From Kosakonia arachidis (GTDB taxonomy: Bacteria > Pseudomonadota > Gammaproteobacteria > Enterobacterales > Enterobacteriaceae): DNA of 64,000 nt. This document shows positions 25,047 to 33,868 of this stretch, in pieces. The translations under genes were made by a program, and so were the position numbers. Under the pieces are notes generated by a model that was not told the origin of the DNA, searched no databases, and saw nothing but the letters and a program-made list of their open reading frames with translations. The stretch is taken from NCBI RefSeq assembly GCF_900116535.1, contig NZ_FPAU01000001.1, positions 310,001 to 374,000 on the forward strand. Reading direction: 5' to 3'. Positions within the stretch are counted from its first letter, which is position 1. Each line of letters starts with the position of its first letter.

Positions 25047-26541
25047 GTTGTTGGCGGCCAGCGTTTTTCTGGCGCTCAGTGTGGTCAGTGAAATGGCGCA
25101 GGCGGCAGGTGTATTAACCATTGGACGTCGCGAAGACAGCACCACGTTCGATCCGATTAAATCGGCGCAAAATGCCGACAACTGGGTGTTTTCCAACGTC
25201 TTTGATCCGCTGGTGCGGGTGGATAAAACGGGCACCAAACTGGAGCCGGGCGTGGCAGAAAGCTGGAGTATTTCGCCGGACGGCAAGGTCTATACCTTTA
25301 AAATTCGCGACACTAAATTCTCCGATGGTACGCCGGTGAGTGCCAGCGATGCTGCGTTCAGCCTGCTACGTATTCGTGACGATGCGGGTTCATTGTGGCG
25401 CGATTCGTACCGCATTATCGACAAAGCCGAAGCGCCGGATGCGCGCACGCTGGTCGTCACGCTGAAATCGCCGTCTGCGCCGTTCCTGTCACAACTGGCA
25501 TTGCCGAATGCGTCGGTGATCTCGCAAAAAGCGCTGGAGGCAGAAGGGGCAGAGACGTTTGCCGAAAAACCGGTCGGTTCCGGCGCGTTTAGCGTGAAAG
25601 AGTGGGTGCGCGGCGAGAAAATCGTGTTGGTGAAGAACCCGAACTTCTGGCAGGCGAAGAATGTCAGTCTCGATGAAGTGGACTGGCTGACCATCCCCGA
25701 TGACAACACCCGCATGCTGAAAGTACAGGCCGGCGAGCTGGATGCTGCGCTGACCGTGCCGTTCTCGCGTATTGCATCACTGCAAAAAGACAACAATTTG
25801 AAGGTAGAGCTGGATCCATCAACCCGTGAAGATCATCTGCTGATCAACCACTCGCACGGTGCACTCGGTAAAGTGGAAGTGCGCCAGGCGCTGGACTTCG
25901 CCATCGATAAAGATGCGATCGTGAAAACCGTGACCTTTGGCTATGGCCAGGTGGCGAACTCCTATATCCCGGCTGGTGCACTGTATCACTACAGCGATAA
26001 CCTGCGCCGTGCCTACGATCCGGAAAAAGCCAAACAGATGCTGAAAGACGCCGGCGCCTCCGATTTAACGCTGAATTATGTGGTTAATGCCGGAGATGAA
26101 GTGGATGAGCAGATTGCTATCCTGCTGCAACAGCAACTGGCGAAAGCAGGTGTGAAGGTGAACCTGCAAAAAGTCGATCCCAGCCAGAGCTGGGACATGC
26201 TGGTGGCGGGCGAATACGATATTTCAGTGATGTACTGGACCAACGATATTCTCGACCCGGATCAGAAAACCACCTTTGTGCTGGGCCATGACACCAACAT
26301 GAACTACATGACGCGTTATAAGAATGACAAGGTGAAAGCGCTGGTCGCCGCGGCTCGCGTGGAAATGGATCCGAAAAAACGCGAACAGATGTATATCGAT
26401 CTGCAAAAAATGGCCAAAGCCGATGTGAACTGGATCGACCTCTACTACAGCCCGTACCGCAATGTGAGTCGGAAAAATATTGATGGTTTCTACCAGAACC
26501 CACTCGGTCGCTTCTTCCTCGAAGATACGGTGAAGAAATAA
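25027..26541 (+). CDS. peptide-binding protein of the ABC transporter (SBP family 5)
   Basis: A 504-residue periplasmic binding protein. Signal peptide up to MAQA-AG (about residue 27), then the family 5 opening GVLTIGRREDSTTFDPIKSA, the FDPLVRVD hinge region, KVYTFKIRDTKFSDGTPVSA and the typical VEVRQALDFAIDKDAIV. I chose the ATG at 25027, 7 bases after AGGAG, rather than the adjacent TTG. As last gene of an operon divergent from the LuxR solo, it probably sets the ligand: in the Pseudomonas PipR system the matching transporter brings the plant-derived signal into the cell. That role here is inference. Confidence 0.9.
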   Translation: MKHRHVRLLAASVFLALSVVSEMAQAAGVLTIGRREDSTTFDPIKSAQNADNWVFSNVFDPLVRVDKTGTKLEPGVAESWSISPDGKVYTFKIRDTKFSDGTPVSASDAAFSLLRIRDDAGSLWRDSYRIIDKAEAPDARTLVVTLKSPSAPFLSQLALPNASVISQKALEAEGAETFAEKPVGSGAFSVKEWVRGEKIVLVKNPNFWQAKNVSLDEVDWLTIPDDNTRMLKVQAGELDAALTVPFSRIASLQKDNNLKVELDPSTREDHLLINHSHGALGKVEVRQALDFAIDKDAIVKTVTFGYGQVANSYIPAGALYHYSDNLRRAYDPEKAKQMLKDAGASDLTLNYVVNAGDEVDEQIAILLQQQLAKAGVKVNLQKVDPSQSWDMLVAGEYDISVMYWTNDILDPDQKTTFVLGHDTNMNYMTRYKNDKVKALVAAARVEMDPKKREQMYIDLQKMAKADVNWIDLYYSPYRNVSRKNIDGFYQNPLGRFFLEDTVKK

Positions 26542-26566
26542 CCTATTGCTTGGTGGGGCGCTGCGC

Positions 26567-26607
26567 TCACCGGGCCTGGAGGAATGAATCCGTACCAGGC
26601 CCGGTGA
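26567..26607 (+). terminator. long hairpin after the ABC operon
   Basis: TCACCGGGCCTGG / CCAGGCCCGGTGA, 13-base perfect stem with a 15-base loop, lying between the ABC operon and the convergent LysR gene. It has no T run, so it may be a bidirectional or mRNA-protecting hairpin. Confidence 0.6.
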
Positions 26608-26613
26608 GGTGCG

Positions 26614-27480
26614 CTAATCGAAAGCCGCAAGGAGACGTCGCACGAGCGGCTTTGTTTCATTTTTTCTCCACACCAGGTGTAGCGCGATCTCCAGCGGTAG
26701 CCATGGCAGAGCCACTAATGCCACATTCTCCGACGCAATGCGCGCCAGGCTTTGCTGAATAAAGGTGAATCCCAGCCCCGCTTCGACACACGAGAGCGCG
26801 GCCAACGGGCCGGAAACTTCCAGGCTGATGCGCGGGGTGAAGCCTTTTTCCTGACAGGCCCGAACTAACTGCACGCGTGCTGCCGGGTTCAGGTTTTCCT
26901 GCTCGGCGATCCAGGGATAATGCGCAAGCTGAGCGGACGTGGGCGCGGGGAGAGCCATCGCTTTCGGCATCGCCAGCAGAACCGGCTCGGTAAGGACGAT
27001 TTTCTGGCAAAACTGTGCGTCGCTTGATGGCGGCAACGTGTATAAGAACGCCACATCAATTAACCGCGTCTGTAGCTGCTCAAGCTGCTGTTTTGAACGC
27101 ATCGAATGCAGTTTGATATCGATTTCTGGCGGTAGTGCTAATTTTGCCAGCGCATCGGGCAGGAGGCGTGAGTGAATGGCCGCTTCGACATAGCCGATAT
27201 CGATGCGTCCGGCGTTGGCCTGACCCAGATGTCTGGCGTGATCTTTCAGCCGATCATAGTGCTGGAGAAAAGGCACCACGTCGTCGAGAAATTTTTCCCC
27301 TTCGGTGGTCAGATGGAGGCGTTTTTTCTCGCGATGAAACAGCGTGACGCCCAATTCATCTTCCAGTATCTGAATTTGTCGGCTCAGCGGGGATGATGAG
27401 ATATTCAGCTTTTCAGCTGCCTGGCCGATATGTTCAAGCCGGGCAACAACGGTAAACGATCGCAGCAGTTTGATGTCCAC
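26614..27480 (-). CDS. LysR-family transcriptional regulator
   Basis: A 288-residue LysR protein: N-terminal helix-turn-helix (FTVVARLEHIGQAAEKLNIS, LSRQIQILEDELGVTLFHRE) and a substrate-binding domain from about residue 90 (GRIDIGYVEAA, the BenM/CatM/HcaR-like beginning). It is divergent from a YciI-family gene 128 bases away, which is its likely target or at least its promoter partner. Convergent with the peptide ABC operon. Confidence 0.9.
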   Translation of the reverse strand: MDIKLLRSFTVVARLEHIGQAAEKLNISSSPLSRQIQILEDELGVTLFHREKKRLHLTTEGEKFLDDVVPFLQHYDRLKDHARHLGQANAGRIDIGYVEAAIHSRLLPDALAKLALPPEIDIKLHSMRSKQQLEQLQTRLIDVAFLYTLPPSSDAQFCQKIVLTEPVLLAMPKAMALPAPTSAQLAHYPWIAEQENLNPAARVQLVRACQEKGFTPRISLEVSGPLAALSCVEAGLGFTFIQQSLARIASENVALVALPWLPLEIALHLVWRKNETKPLVRRLLAAFD

Positions 27481-27608
27481 AACAAATCCGGTCTCAACTG
27501 GGTTAAAAATGGCAATAGCCTGGACGGGTATTTAACCGCAATATAACCCTCATGAATACTGCACCGTAACGTGTTGATAACTCACTGTTCATAGAGAGGA
27601 GTTTGTGT

Positions 27609-27899
27609 ATGTTTATCGTAACGCTGAAATATAAAAAACCGTTAAGCGAGGTCGATCGCTTTGTTGAGGTGCATCGCACGTATCTCGATGCGTGCTTTAA
27701 AGAGGGCCATTTTCTGGCGGCCGGGCCAACAAACCCGCGCAGCGGCGGCGTGATTTTAGCCCACGCACTCGCCCGCCCGGCGCTGGATGCGCTGTTGCAA
27801 GAAGATCCCTTTTACCGTGAAGGTGTGGCCGATTACGAGGTTATTGAATTCGAGCCAATGAAATGCAGCGCCGCAATGGCCGCCGCACTGGGGAAATAG
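27609..27899 (+). CDS. YciI-family protein
   Basis: A 96-residue YCII/ferredoxin-like domain protein. FIVTLKYKKPLSEVDRFVEV-HRTYL opens the domain, with the conserved His-Asp pair region (H20-x4-D) and the GPTNPRSGGVILA turn. YciI-type proteins form small dimeric barrels with a conserved His/Asp pocket; functions range from dehalogenation to unknown. GAGGAG precedes the ATG at 27609; the frame is open from a TTG at 27603. Confidence 0.85.
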   Translation: MFIVTLKYKKPLSEVDRFVEVHRTYLDACFKEGHFLAAGPTNPRSGGVILAHALARPALDALLQEDPFYREGVADYEVIEFEPMKCSAAMAAALGK

Positions 27900-27910
27900 C
27901 ACAGATTAAA

Positions 27911-27943
27911 CAGGGCACAAATCGTGCCCTTATGCTTTTTCTG
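27911..27943 (+). terminator. intrinsic terminator after yciI-like gene
   Basis: AGGGCAC-AAATC-GTGCCCT followed by TATGCTTTTTC. It ends the YciI-family gene, and the reverse strand could also serve the convergent membrane protein gene. Confidence 0.75.
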
Positions 27944-27945
27944 CG

Positions 27946-28878
27946 TTAAAACACCATCACATGTAACAGTGTACGGATCAGAATGCCGACAATCGCGCCA
28001 GGCAGTACAAAGCGGAACAGACGAACAAAGCGACTGGCGATACCGAGAAAAATCCCGATCCCCGGTAAATCGAGGGTTTGTACCAGGAAGCCCGCCGAGG
28101 CGTTGATCTGCTGCGCCGTCAGTTGACCGTGCTGCACCATCTCTGAGGCCACGCCAAAATAGGCCGTACCGCCCGCCAGGCATTTGGTCAGCGCCAGCAG
28201 CACATAGACTGTTGAAATATGAAAGAATTCCAGCATCGGTGTTAGCAGCGACGTCAGCGCTTCCACCACGCCTGCCGCTTTCAGTAAGCCCACCACCGTT
28301 AGCGATAACAGTAGCATCGGCAGTGAGCCAAGCGACAGGCGAATCGCATCTGCACCAGCGCCGTTAATCACCGAAATCAATCCGGCACGCGGCTTATCTT
28401 TATTCAGTTCTCCCTCTTCGTCGCGCAGGCTGGCGGCAGAGAGTTTGCGTCCCGTGACGTACCAGGTCAGCGTTGAAGCGGCAAGGCCGCCAATCAGCGA
28501 AATCATAATCGCCATGCCCCAGTGCAGGCCGAATGGCGTAAGAGGGTAAAACACATTCGCTTGACCCATGGCGAACAACATGGCGAGCGTGGCTGCAAGA
28601 TGGCGGTCGGAGGTTCCGCGGCGCTCCATAATAGCCAGCGCGGCGAGCGGGGCGGCAAAGCTGACGAAGTTAAGCTGAATCAGGGCGAAAATCCCCATTC
28701 CGCTGATACCAAAAGGCTTTAATACTGGTGAGGTAAGACGAACGATGCCATCCAGAACCCCCTTTTCCTCCAGATACTTCATTATGATGAGCATGACCAC
28801 CATGATCGGAAGCAAGGTATACAGCGCAACATCCACGGAAACCTTGCCCGCCGACATGATGATTTCAATGATATTCAT
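27946..28878 (-). CDS. nucleoside-recognition (Gate) domain membrane protein
   Basis: A 310-residue integral membrane protein with about 8 hydrophobic segments and two repeated Gate-like halves (VDVALYTLLPIMVVMLIIMK and GADAIRLSLGSLPMLLLSLT). The family includes SpmA/YjiG-type proteins and nucleoside transporter gates, but most members have no proved substrate. CGGAGTGGTTC precedes the ATG. It is convergent with the YciI-like gene and not clearly in an operon. Confidence 0.8.
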   Translation of the reverse strand: MNIIEIIMSAGKVSVDVALYTLLPIMVVMLIIMKYLEEKGVLDGIVRLTSPVLKPFGISGMGIFALIQLNFVSFAAPLAALAIMERRGTSDRHLAATLAMLFAMGQANVFYPLTPFGLHWGMAIMISLIGGLAASTLTWYVTGRKLSAASLRDEEGELNKDKPRAGLISVINGAGADAIRLSLGSLPMLLLSLTVVGLLKAAGVVEALTSLLTPMLEFFHISTVYVLLALTKCLAGGTAYFGVASEMVQHGQLTAQQINASAGFLVQTLDLPGIGIFLGIASRFVRLFRFVLPGAIVGILIRTLLHVMVF

Positions 28879-29029
28879 GAACCACTCCGGTAAACGTACT
28901 TGTCCGGTAGTTTACACCCGCTCACGGAACGGCAGGCTCATTCATTCCATTGGTTTTACTTATTTTCTGTAAGCGGATACGGCATTAACGAATGCGTTAT
29001 CTGCATAAAACGGAGTACGGGGAAAGACA

Positions 29030-29128
29030 TCAGGAACCTGGGTTGGCGTAGCCGCCGAGGATAAACCAGGCAAGGAAAGCGACCGCGACAATAAAAACCA
29101 GCACCGGAAAGGCAATACCAATTCTCAT
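29030..29128 (-). CDS. yoaK: small membrane protein YoaK
   Basis: A 32-residue single-span protein, MRIGIAFPVLVFIVAVAFLA-WFILGGYANPGS, with AGAGGG just before the ATG. It is nearly the same as the E. coli small membrane protein YoaK, recalled as MRIGIIFPVVIFITAVVFLA-WFFIGGYAAPGA. The role in E. coli is poorly defined (inner-membrane small protein). The gene is too short for ordinary gene finding and is easy to miss. Confidence 0.82.
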   Translation of the reverse strand: MRIGIAFPVLVFIVAVAFLAWFILGGYANPGS

Positions 29129-29152
29129 ATACCCTCTTATGTTGTCAAAAAC

Positions 29153-29366
29153 CTTAGAGCCTATCCCATTAGGCTATTTTTTTGCCACTTTGGTCCTGGG
29201 CAGTACTCACACAAAATGTGTCGGCATTTTGAACGCCGCTTGCGGCGGCCCTTTAGGGCGAGCGAAGCGAGTCATCCTCACGTACTGCATGTACGCTCCG
29301 GTTGTTGCGCGCTGTCCGTGTCCAAACTGGCTGTAACACTATACGCCTACAGGGATAGGCTCTTAG
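29153..29366. repeat. MITE-like element with terminal inverted repeats
   Basis: About 214 bases bounded by CTTAGAGCCTATCCC (29153-29167) and its near-perfect inverted partner GGGATAGGCTCTTAG (29352-29366), 14 of 15 matching. The inside has further dyads (GCCGCTTGCGGC, GGGCGAGCGAAGCGAGTC, GTACTGCATGTAC) and no gene. This is the shape of a non-autonomous mobile repeat. I see no other copy in the window and no matching transposase. Confidence 0.65.
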
Positions 29367-29440
29367 TTTACAGGAAACCGCGTCCTCTGCGTGGGAAGAC
29401 AACGTTAACACAAAAACAATAAAAATGACCGTGTTACAGT

Positions 29441-29674
29441 CTAAAAGCGGCTGCGATTCGCTGGTTCAACGGTGATTTTTAAGTAGCTGCTGGCAATATT
29501 TTCGCGGAAGTATGTCTCTTGCTGCTGGCTCATCAAAAAACCCTGCCAGATCTTCGGTGGTACGCCGAGATACTGTTCAAGGCGTCCATTACTGTGCTCA
29601 AGCTCCAACACGCAGGAGTTTGGGTCATAACCTGCCGCCTTTAGCGCCCTGCAAGAGAGGGGATGTCTTTTCAT
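29441..29674 (-). CDS. KTSC-domain protein
   Basis: A 77-residue protein matching the KTSC domain pattern: a Tyr-Asp-containing turn (AGYDPNSCVLELEHSNGRLE-QYLGVP) followed by WQGFLMS and a short YFRENIASSYLK segment. In the family this small domain, named for a K-T-S-C motif, sits alone or fused to RNA-acting enzymes; function unknown. Here the last part reads AxSYLK. The gene is monocistronic. Confidence 0.75.
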   Translation of the reverse strand: MKRHPLSCRALKAAGYDPNSCVLELEHSNGRLEQYLGVPPKIWQGFLMSQQQETYFRENIASSYLKITVEPANRSRF

Positions 29675-29798
29675 TTTTTTGTCCTGTCAACGTCAATGTC
29701 ACAAAAGACTCTTAAGCTATCGGCAGGCGACTAAAAAGATTTACCACTGATATAAGATTTTTTTGCATAACTAAGGTGAATAAATGACGCTCAGTAAC

Positions 29799-30026
29799 CT
29801 ACACATTGCGCCATGCGCTGGCCGGAACTTTCAGCCAGCGGCAGTGGTGAATGAGTTCTGCGCGGCGATGATCGCTGGCGCTGATCAGCGCTTCCAGTTC
29901 TATTCCGGTTAGCTTTTGGCGTCTAACCTCATAAATTTCTTCAACTGCATTGAGCGAGGAATAGCGGCGTAAAATACGCAGATAATGGTTGCGCCGAACT
30001 GTCATACTACAAATGTTAGTAGGCAT
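29799..30026 (-). CDS. Hha/YmoA-family modulator
   Basis: A 75-residue relative of Hha (72 residues), which binds H-NS oligomers and strengthens silencing of acquired genes. The alignment runs throughout: RRNHYLRILRRYSSLNAVEE (Hha [20 protein letters not shown]), KLTGIELEALISASDHRRAE (Hha [20 protein letters not shown]), and KVPASAWRNV (Hha KIPSSVWKFI). The ASDHRxAEL core and the final Pro-x-x-x-Trp are conserved. Hha is usually encoded next to tomB; none is here, so this is an additional copy. Together with the H-NS paralogue at 6.8-7.2 kb it gives the strain extra silencer parts. Confidence 0.85.
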   Translation of the reverse strand: MPTNICSMTVRRNHYLRILRRYSSLNAVEEIYEVRRQKLTGIELEALISASDHRRAELIHHCRWLKVPASAWRNV

Positions 30027-30167
30027 GGTTATTTTCTCATTTTTTAAATGAACAAGTGTTTTAAAAATAATGTTGCAGTGAGGTCATTCTTATTTTCTGT
30101 ATCAGCTGTTGACGCGCTACGCTGTTCAGTAGTTAATAAAGCCTCCTCCCTCTGGAGAGTGCACAAA

Positions 30168-30293
30168 ATGATCATTCTTGAACTAACTATGATTGCTGTG
30201 CTGCTGGTTATAATCGCATTTTCATTCTATAAGCATTTTAAAGCGGTCCAGTCCAGGAACGTCGGTAATATCAAAAAATACCACCGACGATAG
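30168..30293 (+). CDS. small membrane protein, 41 residues
   Basis: MIILELTMIAVLLVIIAFSF-YKHFKAVQ then a basic tail ending KKYHRR: a single membrane span followed by positive charges, which predicts the C-terminus in the cytoplasm. TGGAGAG lies 9 bases before the ATG. I do not recognise the family; the layout is that of many enteric small membrane proteins. Confidence 0.45.
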   Translation: MIILELTMIAVLLVIIAFSFYKHFKAVQSRNVGNIKKYHRR

Positions 30294-30421
30294 CCTCAAT
30301 TTTATTATTTCCTTCTGCTGTGTATCTCGAACGCAAACAGGTGTAGAGTATTTTTTTTATACGGAATTATTATGGGTTGCGTTGTGAGTATTAAATTTTA
30401 ATTTCATCTCATAGATTGTAA

Positions 30422-30988
30422 TCAGCTGTAGGCCACCACTCTACGATTTGGTGTTTTTGGCTGGGGGAAAGGTATTATTTCCTCTTCATTTTCTGCCAGT
30501 CCAAAATCTTTGAATGGAAAAATACTGAAAGCGTAAAAAATATCAATCCTGGAGTTTGCTGAGATTTTTTTCTTGATGTTGTCTTTGTGGGATGAAACTG
30601 TTTTTTTGTTAATGCTCAATAGGTTAGATATCTCATCGTCGCTCTTTTCGAAGATCATACCCTTCAGTATTGCGATTTCTCGACGGCCTAGTCGAATGGT
30701 TTTTACATGGCTACTGACACGCCCGTTTATAAATTCAGTTAAAATATCCAATAAGATATGTACTTGTATTTTATCGGGTATCACAATTATAGGTGTATGT
30801 ACCAGGGTAAAGGGAGAAAAATGGCCTTTAGTTACAACCAACATCCCACGGTTGGAAAAAGGCGCGCTAAAGTTAATGGCAATCTGTATTTCACTGCAAT
30901 TTCTAATTTCTTTTACCAATTGAATTATACCTTTTTTGGTATAAGAGCAATTAATTTTGAATAATACGATGTCGATATTTCTTCCCAT
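30422..30988 (-). CDS. LuxR-type (GerE) helix-turn-helix regulator
   Basis: A 188-residue regulator with a C-terminal LuxR helix-turn-helix at about residues 100-155 (IRLGRREIAILKGMIFEKSD, DEISNLLSINKKTVSSHKDN). The N-terminal part begins like a receiver-like or RcsA-like domain (IDIVLFKINCSY) but has no phosphorylatable Asp pocket. The base composition is AT-richer than that of the neighbours, which suggests acquisition. No target is evident. Confidence 0.75.
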   Translation of the reverse strand: MGRNIDIVLFKINCSYTKKGIIQLVKEIRNCSEIQIAINFSAPFSNRGMLVVTKGHFSPFTLVHTPIIVIPDKIQVHILLDILTEFINGRVSSHVKTIRLGRREIAILKGMIFEKSDDEISNLLSINKKTVSSHKDNIKKKISANSRIDIFYAFSIFPFKDFGLAENEEEIIPFPQPKTPNRRVVAYS

Positions 30989-31295
30989 ATTAAAATCCTC
31001 CCGGATCGTATGAAACTGTGTGTAAAAATTGACGAGTAAAAAATGGTTGCTGCTTTTGATCCTTCTTATCTTTTGTTTCTAGTTTGATCTGTATCATACT
31101 GTCAAAAAGTTGTTAACTGAGGATATTCTTATTTTTGTTTTATGCAAGACATTGCCGCTTCGCTTAGATAATTAATTTGAGCTGAGGAATCTCCCAATTG
31201 TTTCCATATTGTCGAGGAATGTCTTAATTTGCGATCTTATTTTGTGATGGCGATTTAAAGTGCGAAAGCTCCCAATAAAATATGAGGGTTGGATC
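30989..31295. other. AT-rich intergenic stretch
   Basis: About 300 bases between the divergent LuxR-type gene and the YjbE-like gene, presumably with both promoters. No definite motif seen. Confidence 0.5.
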
Positions 31296-31544
31296 ATGAC
31301 GCATTTACATCGCATTATTTTGGTCGTTAGTTTTATTATTTCTGGATTGGCACACGCAGCCCCTGTTGCCGAAGGTGCTGCCGCTGGCAGTAATGCTTCA
31401 GACAGCGCTATTGGAAATTCGACCTGGGTTGGTGTTGCTGGCGTTGCTGCCGTCACCGGGCTGGCATTGCTGGCCATGGGGGGCGGAGATAACGGTAGTA
31501 ACACGTCGACCACCACCACTACCACCACCACGCCGTCGAAGTGA
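31296..31544 (+). CDS. exported Thr/Gly/Ala-rich protein, YjbE/GfcA-like
   Basis: An 82-residue protein with a signal peptide (LHRIILVVSFIISGLAHA, cleavage after AHA) and a low-complexity mature part, VGVAGVAAVTGLALLAMGGG-DNGSNTS, ending in a run of Thr. This matches YjbE and GfcA, the first genes of E. coli exopolysaccharide operons yjbEFGH and gfcABCDE. Here the F, G and H partners are absent, so it is an orphan. I chose the ATG at 31296 following GGTTGG, with the signal peptide starting at once. Confidence 0.7.
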   Translation: MTHLHRIILVVSFIISGLAHAAPVAEGAAAGSNASDSAIGNSTWVGVAGVAAVTGLALLAMGGGDNGSNTSTTTTTTTTPSK

Positions 31545-31550
31545 GGTGAA

Positions 31551-31727
31551 TTAAGACCCTATGTTGTTGCCTGAAAAAAAGGGAGCCAGGATGACTCCCT
31601 GCTTCCGGGCATAACGGATAACATCGCCCAGTGCTTTAGTTTGGCCTGTCTGTCTGGTACCCATGAAAAGCAGACCTTTATGCTGATAATGTTCCATGGC
31701 GGCCGATTGCACTGCGTTATTCCGCAT
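31551..31727 (-). CDS. possible small protein or gene remnant, 58 residues
   Basis: A minus-strand frame starting MRNNAVQSAAMEHYQHKGLL, continuing FMGTRQTGQTKALGDVIRYA and ending SGNNIGS. The composition looks protein-like (helical, balanced charges), but there is no clear ribosome-binding site and a stop lies 9 codons upstream. I do not recognise it; a decayed 3' end of a larger gene is as likely. A longer overlapping frame (to 32008) in another phase looks less protein-like. Confidence 0.25.
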   Translation of the reverse strand: MRNNAVQSAAMEHYQHKGLLFMGTRQTGQTKALGDVIRYARKQGVILAPFFSGNNIGS

Positions 31728-32138
31728 GATAAGGCCGTCAGTAGAAGGCTTTTACTTGCAAAATTATCTTTGATTGCTCCGGGCTTACAGCCTGGCAACG
31801 CAGCGAATCCCTCGGGGGATGTGAACCCATAATAAGTAATCCGGCATTTCAGCAACAAATGCTCGAATCGCGTGTGGGCAGCGGCGATGCATCCGGCTTC
31901 TTCTTTATTACTGGGTGTATAGCGATTTCTGCCTTTTATTGCCAGCACGTCATGCTGGCGCTTATAAGCCCTGCGATTAAACCGGCAATAAACCTCGCCT
32001 GCAGGCATGATGAGGGGCTACCGCCATCCGGCGATCCCATCGTAATTTCATATTTTCCGTAAGGTTATTGCCTTCGTATAGTGCAATTGTACGCATTGCA
32101 CAGATTGCGGAATTCGTTGAAACACTACGAGGGATACT
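31728..32138. other. non-coding region upstream of chemoreceptor
   Basis: About 410 bases with no confident gene. The promoter of the chemoreceptor should be in the last 100 bases; I saw no clear sigma-28 match. Confidence 0.4.
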
Positions 32139-33752
32139 ATGCGAGTCATCAAACCCTTCTCTCTTGGTGCGCTTTTAGGCACCGGATTTGCCACCATTAT
32201 TGTGATCAGCTTCCTGGTAGCGATTTTTGGGCGGACAGAATTACTCAGCACCAGCAAACACATTGAATATTACGAGAAATATCATCTGACTAACCTGCTG
32301 GTGATGCAGGAGCTAAAGGACACGTTAAATAACGCCACTAAAGCGACCTTTATTATGGTGTTTCAGGATGACGCCGATAAACAGGAGGCCGAAGAGAGGG
32401 CCACCGAAGCAGCAATCCAGCGTATCGACACGCTGGTTAAACAGTTACAGCAGAATATTCAGGGCAGCGATATCCAGCAGATGCTGGAGCGCTTTAAACA
32501 GACGCAGGCGCAATACGTCGCGGTTGTGCGCCAGACGGTGAGCATGGCGAAAAATGGTCAGATGCTCGACTCCCAGTCGATGGCGGTGGATAAACTGCAA
32601 CCGGTTCAGGCACAACTCTTTAATGAAATCACCTTGATGATCCAGCGCCAGCAGGCAAGCACGACCACGGCAGCGGCGGAGACCACCGGCAGTGCGCGCA
32701 CATCCGGCGATCTGCTGCTGATGCTGGCTGCAGCGGCAATGCTGCTTGGTGTGTTGATCGCCTGGTTTGCCACGCGGTTTATTAAGCGGCAACTGGGGGG
32801 GGAACCGGCCTATGCACTGCGTGTGGTACACGATATCGCCGAGGGCAATCTGGCAATACCGGTGACGCTGGCGGCAGGCGATCGTCACAGCTTGTTGGCC
32901 GGGATGGAGGCGATGCGTCAAAGTCTCAACCGCATTGTGGCGCAGGTGCGTGAGAGTAGCGAATCGATCTCTGCAGGTGCCAGCGGCGTGGCTGCGGGTA
33001 GTATGGATCTCAGCCAGCGCACGGAGCAGCAGGCGGCGAGCCTGCAACAGACCGCAGCGTCAATGGAGCAAATCGGCCAGACCATTCGCCAGAATGCTGA
33101 CACGGTTCGCGTCACTAACCAGCAGGCCACCGCCGCCAGCGACATTGCCGCCAAAGGCGGAGAAGCGATCGACAACATTGTGCGCACTATGGACGAGATC
33201 AGCCAGAGCGCGCGCAAAATCGGCGAGATCATTACCGTTATCGACGGTATCACTTTCCAGACCAATATCCTGGCGCTCAATGCGGCGGTGGAGGCGGCGC
33301 GAGCCGGTGAGCATGGGCGCGGCTTTGCCGTGGTCGCAGGGGAGGTGCGTTCACTGGCGCAGCGCTCCGCCACAGCGGCGAAAGAGATCAAAGGGTTGAT
33401 TCAGGCCAGTATTGATTGTGTGGATAACGGCGCAACACTGGTCAACAATGCCGGGTTCACCATCGGCGAGTTGGTGAAGCAATCGCACCATGTCGCGGAA
33501 ATGATAAACGAAATCGGCATGACTACTCAGGAGCAGGAGCTGGGTGTTGCGCAAGTAAACGATGCGATTGCCCAACTCGATCAGGTGACGCAGCAGAATG
33601 CCGCGCTGGTGGGCGCCTCCAGTTCGGCGGTCGATCATTTGCGCGATCAGTCACAGAATCTGGTGGCGTTGATGAGCGTTTTCCGCACCGAACACGCCCG
33701 GCGGGAAAATTCTGCACAGTTGCTCAACACGGCACGGTTTGCTGACGCCTGA
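32139..33752 (+). CDS. methyl-accepting chemotaxis protein
   Basis: A 537-residue chemoreceptor. Membrane helix at about 10-30, four-helix-bundle sensor (about 35-190; [20 protein letters not shown] is typical of 4HB_MCP), second helix (about 193-213), HAMP, and the methylated signalling hairpin with [20 protein letters not shown] and [20 protein letters not shown]. Tsr/Tar end in the CheR tether NWETF; here the C-terminus is [15 protein letters not shown] and lacks it, so adaptation would rely on tethered receptors elsewhere. Monocistronic. Confidence 0.93.
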   Translation: MRVIKPFSLGALLGTGFATIIVISFLVAIFGRTELLSTSKHIEYYEKYHLTNLLVMQELKDTLNNATKATFIMVFQDDADKQEAEERATEAAIQRIDTLVKQLQQNIQGSDIQQMLERFKQTQAQYVAVVRQTVSMAKNGQMLDSQSMAVDKLQPVQAQLFNEITLMIQRQQASTTTAAAETTGSARTSGDLLLMLAAAAMLLGVLIAWFATRFIKRQLGGEPAYALRVVHDIAEGNLAIPVTLAAGDRHSLLAGMEAMRQSLNRIVAQVRESSESISAGASGVAAGSMDLSQRTEQQAASLQQTAASMEQIGQTIRQNADTVRVTNQQATAASDIAAKGGEAIDNIVRTMDEISQSARKIGEIITVIDGITFQTNILALNAAVEAARAGEHGRGFAVVAGEVRSLAQRSATAAKEIKGLIQASIDCVDNGATLVNNAGFTIGELVKQSHHVAEMINEIGMTTQEQELGVAQVNDAIAQLDQVTQQNAALVGASSSAVDHLRDQSQNLVALMSVFRTEHARRENSAQLLNTARFADA

Positions 33753-33777
33753 AAACCTTACCTCTGCCTTCAGGCGT
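33745..33777 (+). terminator. hairpin overlapping the chemoreceptor stop
   Basis: ACGCCTGAA / TTCAGGCGT, 9-base perfect stem that includes the stop codon in the left arm. No T run; possible terminator or stability element. Confidence 0.5.
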
Positions 33778-33868
33778 AACAAAACTGACAGGATTATCAT
33801 TTTCGCGTCACTTTTGAGTCAGTATCCCTGCGTTAAGCTGAAAGCTCCTTAATAAGGAGGCTTTCTTG

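Noticed and set aside
29153-29366. ERIC or BOX repeat
   Set aside because: The sequence does not match the ERIC consensus I know; the inverted ends fit a MITE-type element better.
31559-32008. 149-residue minus-strand open frame
   Set aside because: No recognised pattern, no ribosome-binding site and random-looking composition; a shorter frame in another phase looks more protein-like.
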